A stretch of 31,288 nt of DNA from JALHVH01 sp964585685 (GCA_964585685.1 CAZPEP010000011.1:1-31288); one strand, 5' to 3'. Positions 7,657-15,326 are shown, numbered from the stretch's first letter. The notes: generated from the sequence alone by a model not told the origin. A program made the numbers and translations.

Positions 7657-8514
7657 CTACTTCTTGAGCGGAAGCACGCCCGCCAGCTCGCCGATGACGT
7701 TGACGAGCTCCGTGCCCTGCGGGACGACGATCTTGGCGTTCTGGGACAGGGCCTTCTCGACGGTCTCGAGCCTTCTTAAAAGCTGGGCGTTGCCGACGAA
7801 GTAGAGCTCGGCGGCCTCGTTGACGAGCTTGATGGCCTGGGCCTCACCCTCGGCCTCGAGAATCCTGGCCTGCCGGATGCCCTCGGCCTTCTTGATCTCC
7901 GCCCGCCGCTGGCCGTCGGCCACGGTCTCGGTGGCCGTGGCGAAGTCGACGGCCGCGATCTTCTCGTTCTCGGCCTTGACGACCTTGTTCATCGTCTCCT
8001 GGACGTCCTTGGGCGGGTCGATCTCCTTGAGCTCCGTCCGGACGATCTCGATCCCCCAATTCGCCGTTTCCTTCTTGAGGGTCTTCTGGAGCTCGTCGTT
8101 GATCTTGCCCCGTTCGCTGTTGGCCGATTTCAGGGTCAGGGTCCCGATGATGTTCCGGAGCGTCGTCCGGGCCAGGTTGACGATCTGATAGCGGTAGTTG
8201 TTGACGTTGTACTGGGAGCTTTTGACGTCAACCTCGGCGTCCTTGACCTTGAAGTAGACCTGGGCATCGACGCGGGCATTCAGGTTGTCGTTGGTGATGA
8301 TCTCCTGGGGCTCGGCATCCACCATGATCTCGGTGACGTTGACCCAGTACATCTTGTCGATGACGGGGATGATCCAGTTGAATCCCGCATGAGCAAATCT
8401 TTTGTACCTCCCCAGCCTCTCGACGAGGCCGCGGTGGGTCGGGCGGACGATCCGGATCCCGCTCAAGAACAGGAACACGATGACGATCACGGCGACGATG
8501 ATTAATGGTGACAT
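7657..8514 (-). CDS. SPFH/band 7 domain membrane protein (stomatin/slipin, QmcA-like)
   Basis: The 285-residue protein has one N-terminal membrane helix (residues 4-20), the VRPTHRGLVERLGRYKR opening of the SPFH domain, the conserved Q(Y/V)FKV core and an Ala/Glu-rich coiled coil (about residues 180-230, VADGQRRAEIKKAEG). The order is that of stomatin, slipin and QmcA proteins, which oligomerise into membrane microdomain scaffolds and often modulate FtsH or NfeD-linked proteases. The frame is open upstream, but ATG 8514 is chosen because AGGAGGTG lies seven bases before it and because it begins exactly with the membrane helix. No NfeD partner is adjacent. The insertion-sequence remnant lies directly upstream, so its native promoter region may have been altered. 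Confidence 0.92.
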   Translation of the reverse strand: MSPLIIVAVIVIVFLFLSGIRIVRPTHRGLVERLGRYKRFAHAGFNWIIPVIDKMYWVNVTEIMVDAEPQEIITNDNLNARVDAQVYFKVKDAEVDVKSSQYNVNNYRYQIVNLARTTLRNIIGTLTLKSANSERGKINDELQKTLKKETANWGIEIVRTELKEIDPPKDVQETMNKVVKAENEKIAAVDFATATETVADGQRRAEIKKAEGIRQARILEAEGEAQAIKLVNEAAELYFVGNAQLLRRLETVEKALSQNAKIVVPQGTELVNVIGELAGVLPLKK

Positions 8515-8599
8515 CACGCACCTCCTTGCGACGGACGGAATTGTACACCAGAAACGGCCAAAACGGGAATGCCGGGCTCTCGTCCCGAGCCGGACCGAA

Positions 8600-8806
8600 C
8601 GCGTTGCGGGACGGCTGTCCCCGCTGCCGATGGGCCAGCCCCTTCGGCCCTTCCTGCTTATACCTGGCCAACAACCTCTTCGCATGTCGGTAGCAGATCC
8701 CCATCAAACCGCCTCCTGCCTTCAGGGTCATGGCTCCCCTCACCACCTGCTCGAGAACCTGCAGCCGTTGGACCTCACATGTGCTCAACGAAATAGTCTC
8801 CTTCAT
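8600..8806 (-). pseudogene. Truncated transposase, N-terminal HTH part (ISNCY/IS1202-like)
   Basis: Reading leftward from ATG 8806 (preceded by AGGAGGAGGGG), about 69 residues resemble the N-terminal helix-turn-helix of ISNCY-group transposases: METI-like opening, a VLEQVVRG helix, a RHAKRLLARYKQEG helix and the GLAHRQRGQPS tail. The similarity stops near 8600. The frame then runs into sequence upstream of and overlapping the SPFH gene and ends at 8228 without any DDE integrase core. The element is therefore a dead fragment. It lies between the SPFH gene and the DUF5916 gene and fills most of the 8515-8933 gap; I see nothing else coding there. Confidence 0.6.
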
Positions 8807-8822
8807 CCCCTCCTCCTGGTAA

Positions 8823-8869
8823 GGGACATTTTAGCTTAGCTGTTAAGGGGGACATTACCGCTTAGCTAT
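8823..8869. repeat. Two subterminal repeats at the surviving IS end
   Basis: GGGACATTTTAGCTTAGCTGT (8823-8843) and GGGACATTACCGCTTAGCTAT (8849-8869) match at 16 of 21 bases with a 26-bp period. They lie just outside the transposase start codon. Repeated GACATT...GCTTAGC blocks of this type occur at the ends of ISNCY/IS1202-like elements, where they bind transposase. No matching opposite end is visible. Confidence 0.55.
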
Positions 8870-8933
8870 CACACGAGTCGGAAAAACTCTTTACACGGGT
8901 AGGGAATTTGTACTAATCAATAAGGGAAAAAAC

Positions 8934-11111
8934 ATGCCCCCGACGCGCATCCGACTGATTCCTCTGTTTCTTGCGGCCCTGACGTTCTTCGCCGCCCCAT
9001 CGATACAGGCCGCGGCGAATACGTCCCCCGCTCTTGAGCCGCTCCGGCCCCTGAGGATGGACGTCCCCCCAAAGATCGACGGCATCCTCGACGACGAGAT
9101 CTGGGCGCGGGCGCCCCGCGAGTCGGGCTTTAAAACCTGGAACCCGGACTACGGCATGGACATGAAGGCCGGGACGGTCGTTTATTACGCTTATGACCGG
9201 GAAAATCTCTACTTCGCCTTCCGGTGTTCGGACCCGGAGCCGGCGAAGATCAAGGCCTCCGTCAGCGGCCGCGACACGATCGTCGCCGACGACTGGGTTT
9301 GCATCAACCTGGACTCCTTCAACGACCAGCAAGGACTGTACGCCCTATACGTCAATCCTCTCGGCATCCAGGGAGATTCGCGGTTCGAGGGAGGGCTTGA
9401 GGATCACTCGGTCGACATCGTCTGGTACAGCGGGGGGCGGATCGACGACGCCGGCTACACCATCGAGATCCGCATCCCGTTCAAGAGCCTCCGGTACCGG
9501 AGCCGCGAGCCTGTGGAGATGGGTGTTATCTTCGAGCGGAGGATCAGCCGCTTCTCGGAGGGCGGCACGTTCCCGCCCCTCGACCCGGCCCAGGGCCCGA
9601 ACTTTCTGACGCAGACGCGTTCCCTGCTCTTCGAGGGCATCGCTCATTACACGCTCCTTGAGCTTCTGCCCGCCGTGACCTACGGCCGGACGAGCGTCCG
9701 CAAAGAGGGGGCCCTCGAGCCCGGGAAGGAGCGGAGCGACCTCAGTCTGACCGGCAAATACGGCCTGACCTCACAGCTCATCCTTGACGGCACTTTCAAT
9801 CCCGATTTCAGCCAGGTCGAGTCCGACGCCGGGCAGGTTGATTTCAACCAGCGATTCGCCCTTTACTACCCCGAGAAGAGGCCTTTCTTCCTCGAAGGCC
9901 AGGAGAAGTTCAATTTCGGCGGAGGGACCGACCTGCTAGGGGCAGTTGTCAATACCCGGAACATCATCGACCCGCGAGTGGGGGTTAAGCTCAACGGGAA
10001 GATCGGCCACCGGGATACCATCGCTTCGATCTACGCGATGGACGAGCTCCCCGACGGCGGCCCGGACGCATTCGCCCACTTCACCATCCTCCGATACAAG
10101 CACGCCCTGAGCCAGGACGGTTTCCTCGGCGGGTTCACCACGGGCCGGTTCCAGGGAGGCGCGTACAATCTCGTGGCCGGGGCGGACGGCCAGGTCCGGC
10201 TCGACCCGGCGAGCGTGCTCTCCTTTCATGCTTTTTATTCGGGGACGAAAGCGGCCGGCGGCGGGGAGCGCCGCGACGGCCAGGCTCTAGGCCTCCAATA
10301 CGACTATGGGACACGGAACATGATCATCTCCGCCCAGGCCCAGGACCTGGGGAAGGACTTCGCCACGGAGGCAGGCTACGTCACTCGAACGGGCCTCACG
10401 TACCTCAAGGCGGGATTCGTGCCGATGATCTATCCGAAGTCGGAGCTCCTCCTCCGCGTCGACCCCCTCTTCCACACGATCCAGATCCATGACAAATGGA
10501 GCGGCCTCTGGGAGACCGCGAACTCCTTCGACCTGCGCTTCGTCATGATCAGGAACACGACGCTCCAGGCGGGAGCGCGGTCCTCTAACGAGACCTTCCT
10601 CGGCAAGAGGTTCCCGACGAGCGTCCTGCGGCTCAGCGCCAAGACCCTGTTTACGAAACAGCTCTCCTTCCAGCTCTCGTACGTCGTCGGCCGAAAGATC
10701 CGCTACGTCGACGATCCCTACGGAGGCCGCGGAGCCGACGCCTCCGTTTTGCTGACGTACCTCCCTTCGGACAAGCTGAACCTGGAGTTTAGCCTACGCT
10801 ATTCGGATTTCACACGGGGGTCCGACGCGAAGAAGGAATTCGACTACACCATCGTCCGGGGACGGGCGACCTACCAGGTCGACAAGCACCTCTTCTTCCG
10901 GGCGATCGTCGAGCACAACGCGTTCCAGAAGCGTTTGACGACCGACCTCCTGGCGTCTTTCACCTACATCCCGGGGACCGTCGTCCATGTCGGCTACGGC
11001 TCGGCCTACGAGAGAGGGGAATGGTGGGAGGGCGCCTACGTCGCCGCCGACCGGTTCCTCGAGGCCAGGCGGGGGTTCTTCTTCAAGGCGAGCTATCTCT
11101 GGAGATTATAA
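8934..11111 (+). CDS. DUF5916 protein with N-terminal CBM9-like domain (outer-membrane barrel type)
   Basis: The 725-residue protein has a signal peptide (residues 1-24, ending near IQAAA). Next comes a CBM9-like beta-sandwich (about 35-220) with the hallmark PPKIDGILDDEIWARAP and the AYDRENLYFAFRCSDPEP strand pair. A long DUF5916 region (about 235-725) follows, with alternating beta strands, the FNPDFSQVESDAGQVDFNQRF segment and EKRPFFLEG. It ends in an aromatic residue pair near the terminus (KASYLWRL), as outer-membrane barrels often do. These proteins are abundant in peptide- and polysaccharide-degrading Bacteroidota, Acidobacteriota and Aminicenantota, and their biochemical role is unknown. 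ATG 8934 has only a weak AAGGGA site. A TTTACA at 8890-8895 could be part of a promoter, but no convincing -10 accompanies it. Confidence 0.88.
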   Translation: MPPTRIRLIPLFLAALTFFAAPSIQAAANTSPALEPLRPLRMDVPPKIDGILDDEIWARAPRESGFKTWNPDYGMDMKAGTVVYYAYDRENLYFAFRCSDPEPAKIKASVSGRDTIVADDWVCINLDSFNDQQGLYALYVNPLGIQGDSRFEGGLEDHSVDIVWYSGGRIDDAGYTIEIRIPFKSLRYRSREPVEMGVIFERRISRFSEGGTFPPLDPAQGPNFLTQTRSLLFEGIAHYTLLELLPAVTYGRTSVRKEGALEPGKERSDLSLTGKYGLTSQLILDGTFNPDFSQVESDAGQVDFNQRFALYYPEKRPFFLEGQEKFNFGGGTDLLGAVVNTRNIIDPRVGVKLNGKIGHRDTIASIYAMDELPDGGPDAFAHFTILRYKHALSQDGFLGGFTTGRFQGGAYNLVAGADGQVRLDPASVLSFHAFYSGTKAAGGGERRDGQALGLQYDYGTRNMIISAQAQDLGKDFATEAGYVTRTGLTYLKAGFVPMIYPKSELLLRVDPLFHTIQIHDKWSGLWETANSFDLRFVMIRNTTLQAGARSSNETFLGKRFPTSVLRLSAKTLFTKQLSFQLSYVVGRKIRYVDDPYGGRGADASVLLTYLPSDKLNLEFSLRYSDFTRGSDAKKEFDYTIVRGRATYQVDKHLFFRAIVEHNAFQKRLTTDLLASFTYIPGTVVHVGYGSAYERGEWWEGAYVAADRFLEARRGFFFKASYLWRL

Positions 11112-11182
11112 TAAGAGCGAGACAAGCGAGAAGGAAAAGCCGTCGAGAGCGGGAATCGAGGCGGGGCCGCATGCCTCTCTGG

Positions 11183-11211
11183 TTGCGTTTCGGGACCTGG
11201 TCCAATACAAT
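11183..11211 (+). promoter_or_regulatory. Sigma70-type promoter of the SYLF gene
   Basis: TTGCGT (11183-11188) and TACAAT (11206-11211) are 17 bp apart. The predicted start near 11218 leaves a short leader containing GAGGGGAG before ATG 11235. Confidence 0.6.
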
Positions 11212-11234
11212 GGGATCAGGTTGAGGGGAGAATC

Positions 11235-11951
11235 ATGATCGTTCAAAAGACCAAGTGTTCGTTCATCATGGCAGGTCTCGTGGCATTCCTGGCGTTCTCC
11301 GTTCCGGCCGGCCTGACGGCTTCCGAGGAAGAACCCGGGGCCGAAAGGATCGCCAAGGCCGTCGTGGTCCTCCGGGAGATGATCGATCTCCCGGAAGAGG
11401 GCCTTCCCTCGAGGATCCTCGAGAGGTGCCATGGCCTCGCCGTCATCCCGGGGGTCATCAAGGCGGCCTACGGCTTCGGCGGCCAGTACGGCCGGGGCCT
11501 CATCGTCATCCGGAACGAGGACGGGACGTGGAGCAATCCGGCGTTCATCTCGCTCATCGGCGGGAGCCTCGGGTGGCAGATCGGCGTCCAGAAGGCCGAC
11601 ATCGTGCTCGTCTTCAAGACCGGAAAGAGCCTCGACAACATCGCCGCCGGCAAGGTGACCCTGGGGGCGGACCTGAGCGTAACGGCCGGCCCGGTCGGCC
11701 GGAGCGCCGAGGCGTCGACCGACCTCGACATGGAGGCCGAGATCTACTCCTATTCCAGGAGCAAGGGCCTGTTCGCCGGGGTCTCCATCAAGGGCGCCTC
11801 CATCCAGATCGACAAGGACGCCAACGAGGCCTTTTACGGGGACAGCGACCTCACCGCCCACGACATCCTTTACGACCGGAAGCTCCAGGCGCCGGCCGCA
11901 GTCGAGGACCTGAAGAAGGCCCTCATGAAGAGGACCGCGCCCCGGATCTGA
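11235..11951 (+). CDS. SYLF-domain lipid-binding protein (Ysc84/DUF500 family)
   Basis: The 238-residue exported protein begins with a signal peptide (about residues 1-29, cleavage near LTASEE). One SYLF domain fills the rest: an N-terminal helical part (LERCHGLAVIPGVIKAAYGFG), then the beta-rich core with WSNPAFISLIGGSLGWQIG, the ADIVLVF strand and a YSYSRSKGLFAGVSIKGAS block that is almost invariant in the family. In eukaryotes SYLF binds phosphoinositides and actin. Bacterial members are periplasmic or surface proteins of unclear function, thought to bind lipids. The GAGGGGAG site seven bases before ATG 11235 and its own promoter suggest a single-gene unit, closed by a hairpin at 11961-11982. 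Confidence 0.92.
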   Translation: MIVQKTKCSFIMAGLVAFLAFSVPAGLTASEEEPGAERIAKAVVVLREMIDLPEEGLPSRILERCHGLAVIPGVIKAAYGFGGQYGRGLIVIRNEDGTWSNPAFISLIGGSLGWQIGVQKADIVLVFKTGKSLDNIAAGKVTLGADLSVTAGPVGRSAEASTDLDMEAEIYSYSRSKGLFAGVSIKGASIQIDKDANEAFYGDSDLTAHDILYDRKLQAPAAVEDLKKALMKRTAPRI

Positions 11952-11960
11952 ACCGGGGCC

Positions 11961-11982
11961 CGCCGGTCGCATACTGGTTTTT
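11961..11982 (+). terminator. Probable terminator after the SYLF gene
   Basis: CCGGT (11963-11967) pairs with ACTGG (11973-11977) through one G-U pair and is followed by five T. A second, stronger GC stem (GCCCCGG at 11939-11945 with CCGGGGC at 11953-11959) overlaps the stop codon just before it. Confidence 0.5.
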
Positions 11983-12061
11983 CTCCCGATTCCGGCGCTC
12001 GTTCTTCAAGCACGGCGATGGACGCTGATGAACCCCGGAATCTGGAGAAGAACCCGCTTTC

Positions 12062-12070
12062 TGCTATGAT
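12062..12070 (+). promoter_or_regulatory. Extended -10 promoter of the Nudix gene
   Basis: TG-C-TATGAT fits the extended -10 form (TGnTATAAT, one mismatch in the hexamer). Transcription would begin near 12077, downstream of the two earlier in-frame ATG codons (12018 and 12066), which helps decide the start of the Nudix gene. Confidence 0.5.
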
Positions 12071-12092
12071 GGACCTCAGGACGGTGCAAACT

Positions 12093-12725
12093 ATGAACTC
12101 CGGACAAAATCTGGGCCAGAACCTCAAGAGGGCCCTCGCCGCTCCCCTGCCCGGGCTTGTGGCCCAGCTCGCGATGGCCCCTCGCTATGGCCCCGACCGG
12201 ACCTTCACCCCTGCGGTCGAGGCCTCCTGCCTGAAGGCCGGGGTCATGCTGCTCTTTTATCTCCGACAGGACGAGCCTCATATCGTACTGACGCGCCGGA
12301 CCTCGACCGTGCTCCGCCACAAGGACCAGATCGGCTTTCCGGGGGGGCAATTCGAGGGAAGCGAGGACGCCGTCCGGGCCGCTCTCCGCGAGACGAGCGA
12401 GGAGATCGGGATCACTCAGGACCGCATCGACGTCGTCGGGTCGCTGACGCCGCTCTTCATCCCGCCGAGCAATTTCTGCATCTATCCCGTGGTCGGGACG
12501 GCAGCGGGCCCCCTGGTTTTTGCGCCGGAACAAGGCGAGGTCGCGGAGATCATCGAGGTCCCGCTCGCCCGTTTGATGGATCCCGCCACCGCCCGGACGG
12601 AGGATTGGACGCTCTACGGCCGGGCCGTGGGAGTCCCGTTCTACGCGTTCGGGCCGCACAAGATCTGGGGCGCAACAGCGATGGTCTTGGCCGAGTTCTT
12701 AGCTTTGCTTAAGGCCGTTGACTGA
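12093..12725 (+). CDS. Nudix hydrolase, NudL-type coenzyme A pyrophosphatase
   Basis: The 210-residue protein carries a complete Nudix box, G85-x5-E91-x7-R99-E100-x-x-E103-E104-x-G106, which binds the catalytic divalent metals. Just before it lies the block VLTRRTSTVLRHKDQIGFPGG, which fits the CoA-pyrophosphatase signature (L-T-x-R, R, G, F-P-G-G) that distinguishes NudL/Pcd1/NUDT7 from other Nudix enzymes. The expected reaction splits CoA, or an acyl-CoA, into phosphopantetheine and 3',5'-ADP. The frame extends to ATG 12018, but ATG 12093 is preferred: AGGACGGTG lies six bases before it and an extended -10 element at 12062-12070 would start transcription after the earlier ATGs. The gene ends within a 19-bp tandem repeat and a shared terminator. 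Confidence 0.88.
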   Translation: MNSGQNLGQNLKRALAAPLPGLVAQLAMAPRYGPDRTFTPAVEASCLKAGVMLLFYLRQDEPHIVLTRRTSTVLRHKDQIGFPGGQFEGSEDAVRAALRETSEEIGITQDRIDVVGSLTPLFIPPSNFCIYPVVGTAAGPLVFAPEQGEVAEIIEVPLARLMDPATARTEDWTLYGRAVGVPFYAFGPHKIWGATAMVLAEFLALLKAVD

Positions 12726-12755
12726 TCATCGCGGCTTTGACTGATCGTCGAGGCT
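12718..12755. repeat. Tandem 19-bp repeat overlapping the Nudix stop codon
   Basis: TTGACTGATCATCGCGGCT (12718-12736) is followed without a gap by a second copy (12737-12755) with two mismatches. The first copy contains the last codons and the TGA of the Nudix gene. Confidence 0.7.
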
Positions 12756-12764
12756 TCTGATCTT

Positions 12765-12785
12765 CCCCCCTTTCCTAAAGGGGGG
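12765..12785. terminator. Bidirectional terminator between convergent genes
   Basis: A perfect 9-bp stem (CCCCCCTTT at 12765-12773 with AAAGGGGGG at 12777-12785) has a three-base loop. A TTTT follows at 12795-12798, after a further G-rich stretch, on the plus strand. It lies between the convergent Nudix and epimerase genes and could serve both. Confidence 0.65.
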
Positions 12786-12800
12786 GTGGGGGGATTTTAA

Positions 12801-13808
12801 TCATTCGACGGTCCGCTTCCCGGCCTTCCGGTTCATGTATTGCTCTTCGATCCAGTCGTAGGTCTTCTTCAGCCCCACCTTGAGCGGGGTCGAAGGCTCC
12901 CACTTCAGAACCCTCTGGATCATGGTGTTGTCGCTATTCCGCCCGCCAACCCCTTTAGGGGCCGAGAGGTCGTAGCGGCGCTCGAGCTTCACTCCGGCGA
13001 TGCCCTCGATGATGGAAACGAGCTCGTTGACCGAGACGAGCTCGCTCGAGCCCAGGTTGATGGGCGTCGCGACGAGGTTCTCGAAGTGGGTGATCATGTC
13101 GATGCCCTTGACGCAGTCCTCGATGTACATGAAGCTCCGGGTGCGCGTGCCGTCCCCCCAAATCTCGATCCAATCCCGGCCCTTGTCCTTGGCCTCGATG
13201 ACCTTACGGCAGAGAGCCGCGGGCGCCTTTTCCCGGCCGCCGTCCCAGGTCCCGTTGGGGCCGTAGACGTTGTGGAAGCGGGCGATAAAGGACTTGAGGC
13301 CGCGCTCCGCCCAATATTCCTGGCAGAACATCTCGGACATGAGCTTCTCCCAGCCGTAGCCCCGCTCGGCCATGGCCGGGTAGGCGTCGGACTCCTTGAG
13401 GGCGCTCGAGGCGGTGTCCTTCTGAAGGTCGGTATTGTAGACACAGGCGGAGGAGGAATAGAAATATCTCTCGACGCCGGCCCGCCAGGCGGCCTCAAGC
13501 ATGTGGGTATTAATGAGGATGCTCCTCAGGCACTCGACGCGGAAACGCTCGATGAATCCCATCCCGCCCATGTCGGCGGCAAGGTTGTAGACCTCGACGG
13601 CGCCTTCGCAGGCCCGGACGCAGCTTTCCATCTCGCTGACGTCCAGGCACAGGCTCTCGACGCCCGAGACCCGCTGGTACCAGTCCGACAGGGGCTTCTT
13701 GTCCACGGCCCGGATGCGGCTGAAGCCCCGCTCATGGAACGACCGGGCGAGCGAGCCCCCAATGAAACCGCCGGCTCCGGTGATGAGGATGAGGTCCGAT
13801 TTACTCAT
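12801..13808 (-). CDS. GDP-mannose 3,5-epimerase-like NAD-dependent epimerase (extended SDR)
   Basis: The 335-residue extended SDR enzyme has the NAD motif GAGGFIG at 11-17 and the blocks NLAADMGGMGF, FYSSSACVY and GGREKAPAA that are close to word-for-word those of plant GDP-mannose 3,5-epimerase (GME). Residues aligning with the plant catalytic set, as I recall it, are all present with the same spacing: C122 (plant C145), Y151 and K155 (Y174, K178) and K194 (K217). WGDGTRTRSF and GRNSDN near the C-terminus also match. GME converts GDP-D-mannose to GDP-L-galactose and GDP-L-gulose. ATG 13808 is chosen over the longer frame because GGAGGG lies six bases upstream and the nucleotide-binding motif follows at the usual distance. 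It lies 34 bases after the FadR-type regulator gene. Another nucleotide-sugar substrate is possible. Confidence 0.87.
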   Translation of the reverse strand: MSKSDLILITGAGGFIGGSLARSFHERGFSRIRAVDKKPLSDWYQRVSGVESLCLDVSEMESCVRACEGAVEVYNLAADMGGMGFIERFRVECLRSILINTHMLEAAWRAGVERYFYSSSACVYNTDLQKDTASSALKESDAYPAMAERGYGWEKLMSEMFCQEYWAERGLKSFIARFHNVYGPNGTWDGGREKAPAALCRKVIEAKDKGRDWIEIWGDGTRTRSFMYIEDCVKGIDMITHFENLVATPINLGSSELVSVNELVSIIEGIAGVKLERRYDLSAPKGVGGRNSDNTMIQRVLKWEPSTPLKVGLKKTYDWIEEQYMNRKAGKRTVE

Positions 13809-13842
13809 GGCTTCCCTCCGCGCCCCCCCCGCCCCCTTCGGG

Positions 13843-14517
13843 TCAGGAGATATCGACATAGTATTTGTTGACGAACTTTTCCTGGACCCGGAACGACCAG
13901 TGGACGTCCCTGACCCAGGCCGCGGCCTCTTCCTTCTTTCCGTGCCGGATTAGGTCCAGGAGGCGGCGGTGTTCCCCGATCGACGCTTCCTCCCATTCCT
14001 TGACGAACCCCTTGGGACGGGGGAAATCGTAGAGGCGCCGCTTCAGCCGGTTGACGATCCTGGTCAGGCTCGCGTTCCCGCAGAGGTCGAGGAAGACCTC
14101 ATGGAACTTGAGATTCCTCTCGTAATACAGGTCGAAGTCGTCGGCGTCGATGGCCTTCTTCATGCCCCCGTTCAGCTTCTCCATCAGCCTGACGTCCTCG
14201 TCCCGGAAACGGTCGAACGCCGCCAGGAGCGCCGTGCTCTCCAGGGCGCCGATGATCTCGTAATAATCCCTGACGTCCCGGATCGTCAGCGTGTTGACGA
14301 CGATCTTCCGGCGCGGAAGGATGGTGACGAATTCCTCCATCTCGAGCTGGAGGAGGGCGTCGCGGAGGGGCGTCTTGCTCACGCCGAGCGTCCGCGAGGT
14401 CTCCTCCATGTCGATCACGGCGCCCGGCATGAGCTCCCCCGTGCGCATCCGCTCCCGGAGATACTCGTAGACCTGTTCTTTGAGGGACCTGATATTCAGG
14501 ATCGGCTTGATGTCCAT
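13843..14517 (-). CDS. GntR family regulator, FadR subfamily with FCD domain
   Basis: The 224-residue protein has an N-terminal winged helix (about residues 10-75; LKEQVYEYLRERMRTGEL and LGVSKTPLRDALLQLE are typical) and an all-helical FCD domain (about 85-215). The FCD domain includes FHEVFLDLCGN and EHRRLLDLIRHGKKEEA, which hold the histidines that normally bind a metal and an acid ligand. FCD regulators usually sense small carboxylic or sugar acids (lactate, gluconate, hexuronates) and control neighbouring catabolic genes. The gene precedes the epimerase gene by 34 bases on the same strand and has its own near-consensus promoter, so the two are probably co-transcribed. Its ligand is unknown; the acid-sugar cluster 6 kb away is a speculative target. 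Confidence 0.9.
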   Translation of the reverse strand: MDIKPILNIRSLKEQVYEYLRERMRTGELMPGAVIDMEETSRTLGVSKTPLRDALLQLEMEEFVTILPRRKIVVNTLTIRDVRDYYEIIGALESTALLAAFDRFRDEDVRLMEKLNGGMKKAIDADDFDLYYERNLKFHEVFLDLCGNASLTRIVNRLKRRLYDFPRPKGFVKEWEEASIGEHRRLLDLIRHGKKEEAAAWVRDVHWSFRVQEKFVNKYYVDIS

Positions 14518-14559
14518 AGACTTGTGATCTCCCTTCCCAGCCGGATATCCTCGTCCCCG

Positions 14560-14588
14560 AGAATATTAAATATCAGATTTCAAGTCAA
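14560..14588 (-). promoter_or_regulatory. Sigma70-type promoter of the FadR-type regulator gene
   Basis: On the minus strand TTGACT (14588-14583) and TATTCT (14565-14560) are 17 bp apart. The predicted start near 14553 gives a leader of about 36 bases with AAGGGAG. The AT-rich inverted repeat GATATTTAATATTC overlaps the -10 and could bind the regulator. Confidence 0.65.
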
Positions 14589-14634
14589 CCCCTCGACTTC
14601 CCGGTCCTGGCATGGCCAGGCCCGGGCAAGCAGA

Positions 14635-15288
14635 CTAGTGCTCCCGGATGAAATCGTCGAGCTCCCTGTGCCACGCGTCGGGATCGAGGGTCCCGGGGAC
14701 CGTTGCCTCGCCGAACAGGAGGTCGACCAGGTAACGGGGACGTTTCCCTCCGATGAACATGGCCTTGGCACAAGAGACGCAATAGACCACGACATCTTCG
14801 GCCGGCATTTCCGAAGCACGTTTGGCCATGAGCTTCTTCATATCGTCTGTCGGAATCTCGCCATAGAGGCCGTCGCCGCAACAGATGCCGTGGGTCCGGG
14901 TCCGCTCGGGCTCGACGAACCGGATGTTCATCCGCGTGAGCAGGGTCCTGACGGCGTCGTGGACGCCCGTCCGTTCGCGCGTCGGGCAGGCGTCGTTGAT
15001 GGACATTTCCAATCCGTCGTAGTCGGGGAACGGGAACGTTTCGCTCTCGGCGAGGACCTCCCAAATCGAGACGGTCGACGCATTGGGATAATTGTTGCGA
15101 TAGCGCTTGTCACAGCCGGGGCAAACATTGATGACCTCGGTCCCGGCCTCGAGGACCGGCCGGTTCTTACAGCAGGTGAGGCTGAGCTCCGCGCCCCCGG
15201 GCTCCCCGGCGAGGAATCGTCCCAATTTTTCGGCAAGTTCGGGCTTATAGAGCCACAGCGCGCAACCGGGAGCAAGGAGTTTTTTCAT
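14635..15288 (-). CDS. HdrB-like Fe-S protein with two CCG domains
   Basis: The 217-residue protein holds two cysteine-rich CCG motifs: C9-x29-C39C40-x15-C56xxC59 and C101-x34-C136C137-x32-C170xxC173. This is the pattern of heterodisulfide reductase subunit B and of the CCG parts of GlpC, GlcF, LutA and SdhE-type proteins, where each set can hold a non-cubane [4Fe-4S] cluster or a zinc. Those proteins pass electrons between a flavoprotein or ferredoxin and a quinone or disulfide. No HdrA, HdrC, flavoprotein or ferredoxin gene is adjacent, so its partner must be encoded elsewhere. The first motif is shorter than usual between CC and CxxC. It is minus strand, upstream of the FadR-type gene, and separated from it by a 117-base gap with a separate promoter. 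Confidence 0.85.
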   Translation of the reverse strand: MKKLLAPGCALWLYKPELAEKLGRFLAGEPGGAELSLTCCKNRPVLEAGTEVINVCPGCDKRYRNNYPNASTVSIWEVLAESETFPFPDYDGLEMSINDACPTRERTGVHDAVRTLLTRMNIRFVEPERTRTHGICCGDGLYGEIPTDDMKKLMAKRASEMPAEDVVVYCVSCAKAMFIGGKRPRYLVDLLFGEATVPGTLDPDAWHRELDDFIREH

Positions 15289-15326
15289 GGATATAGCCTC
15301 TATTTCTTCATACAGCGATCCTATAT

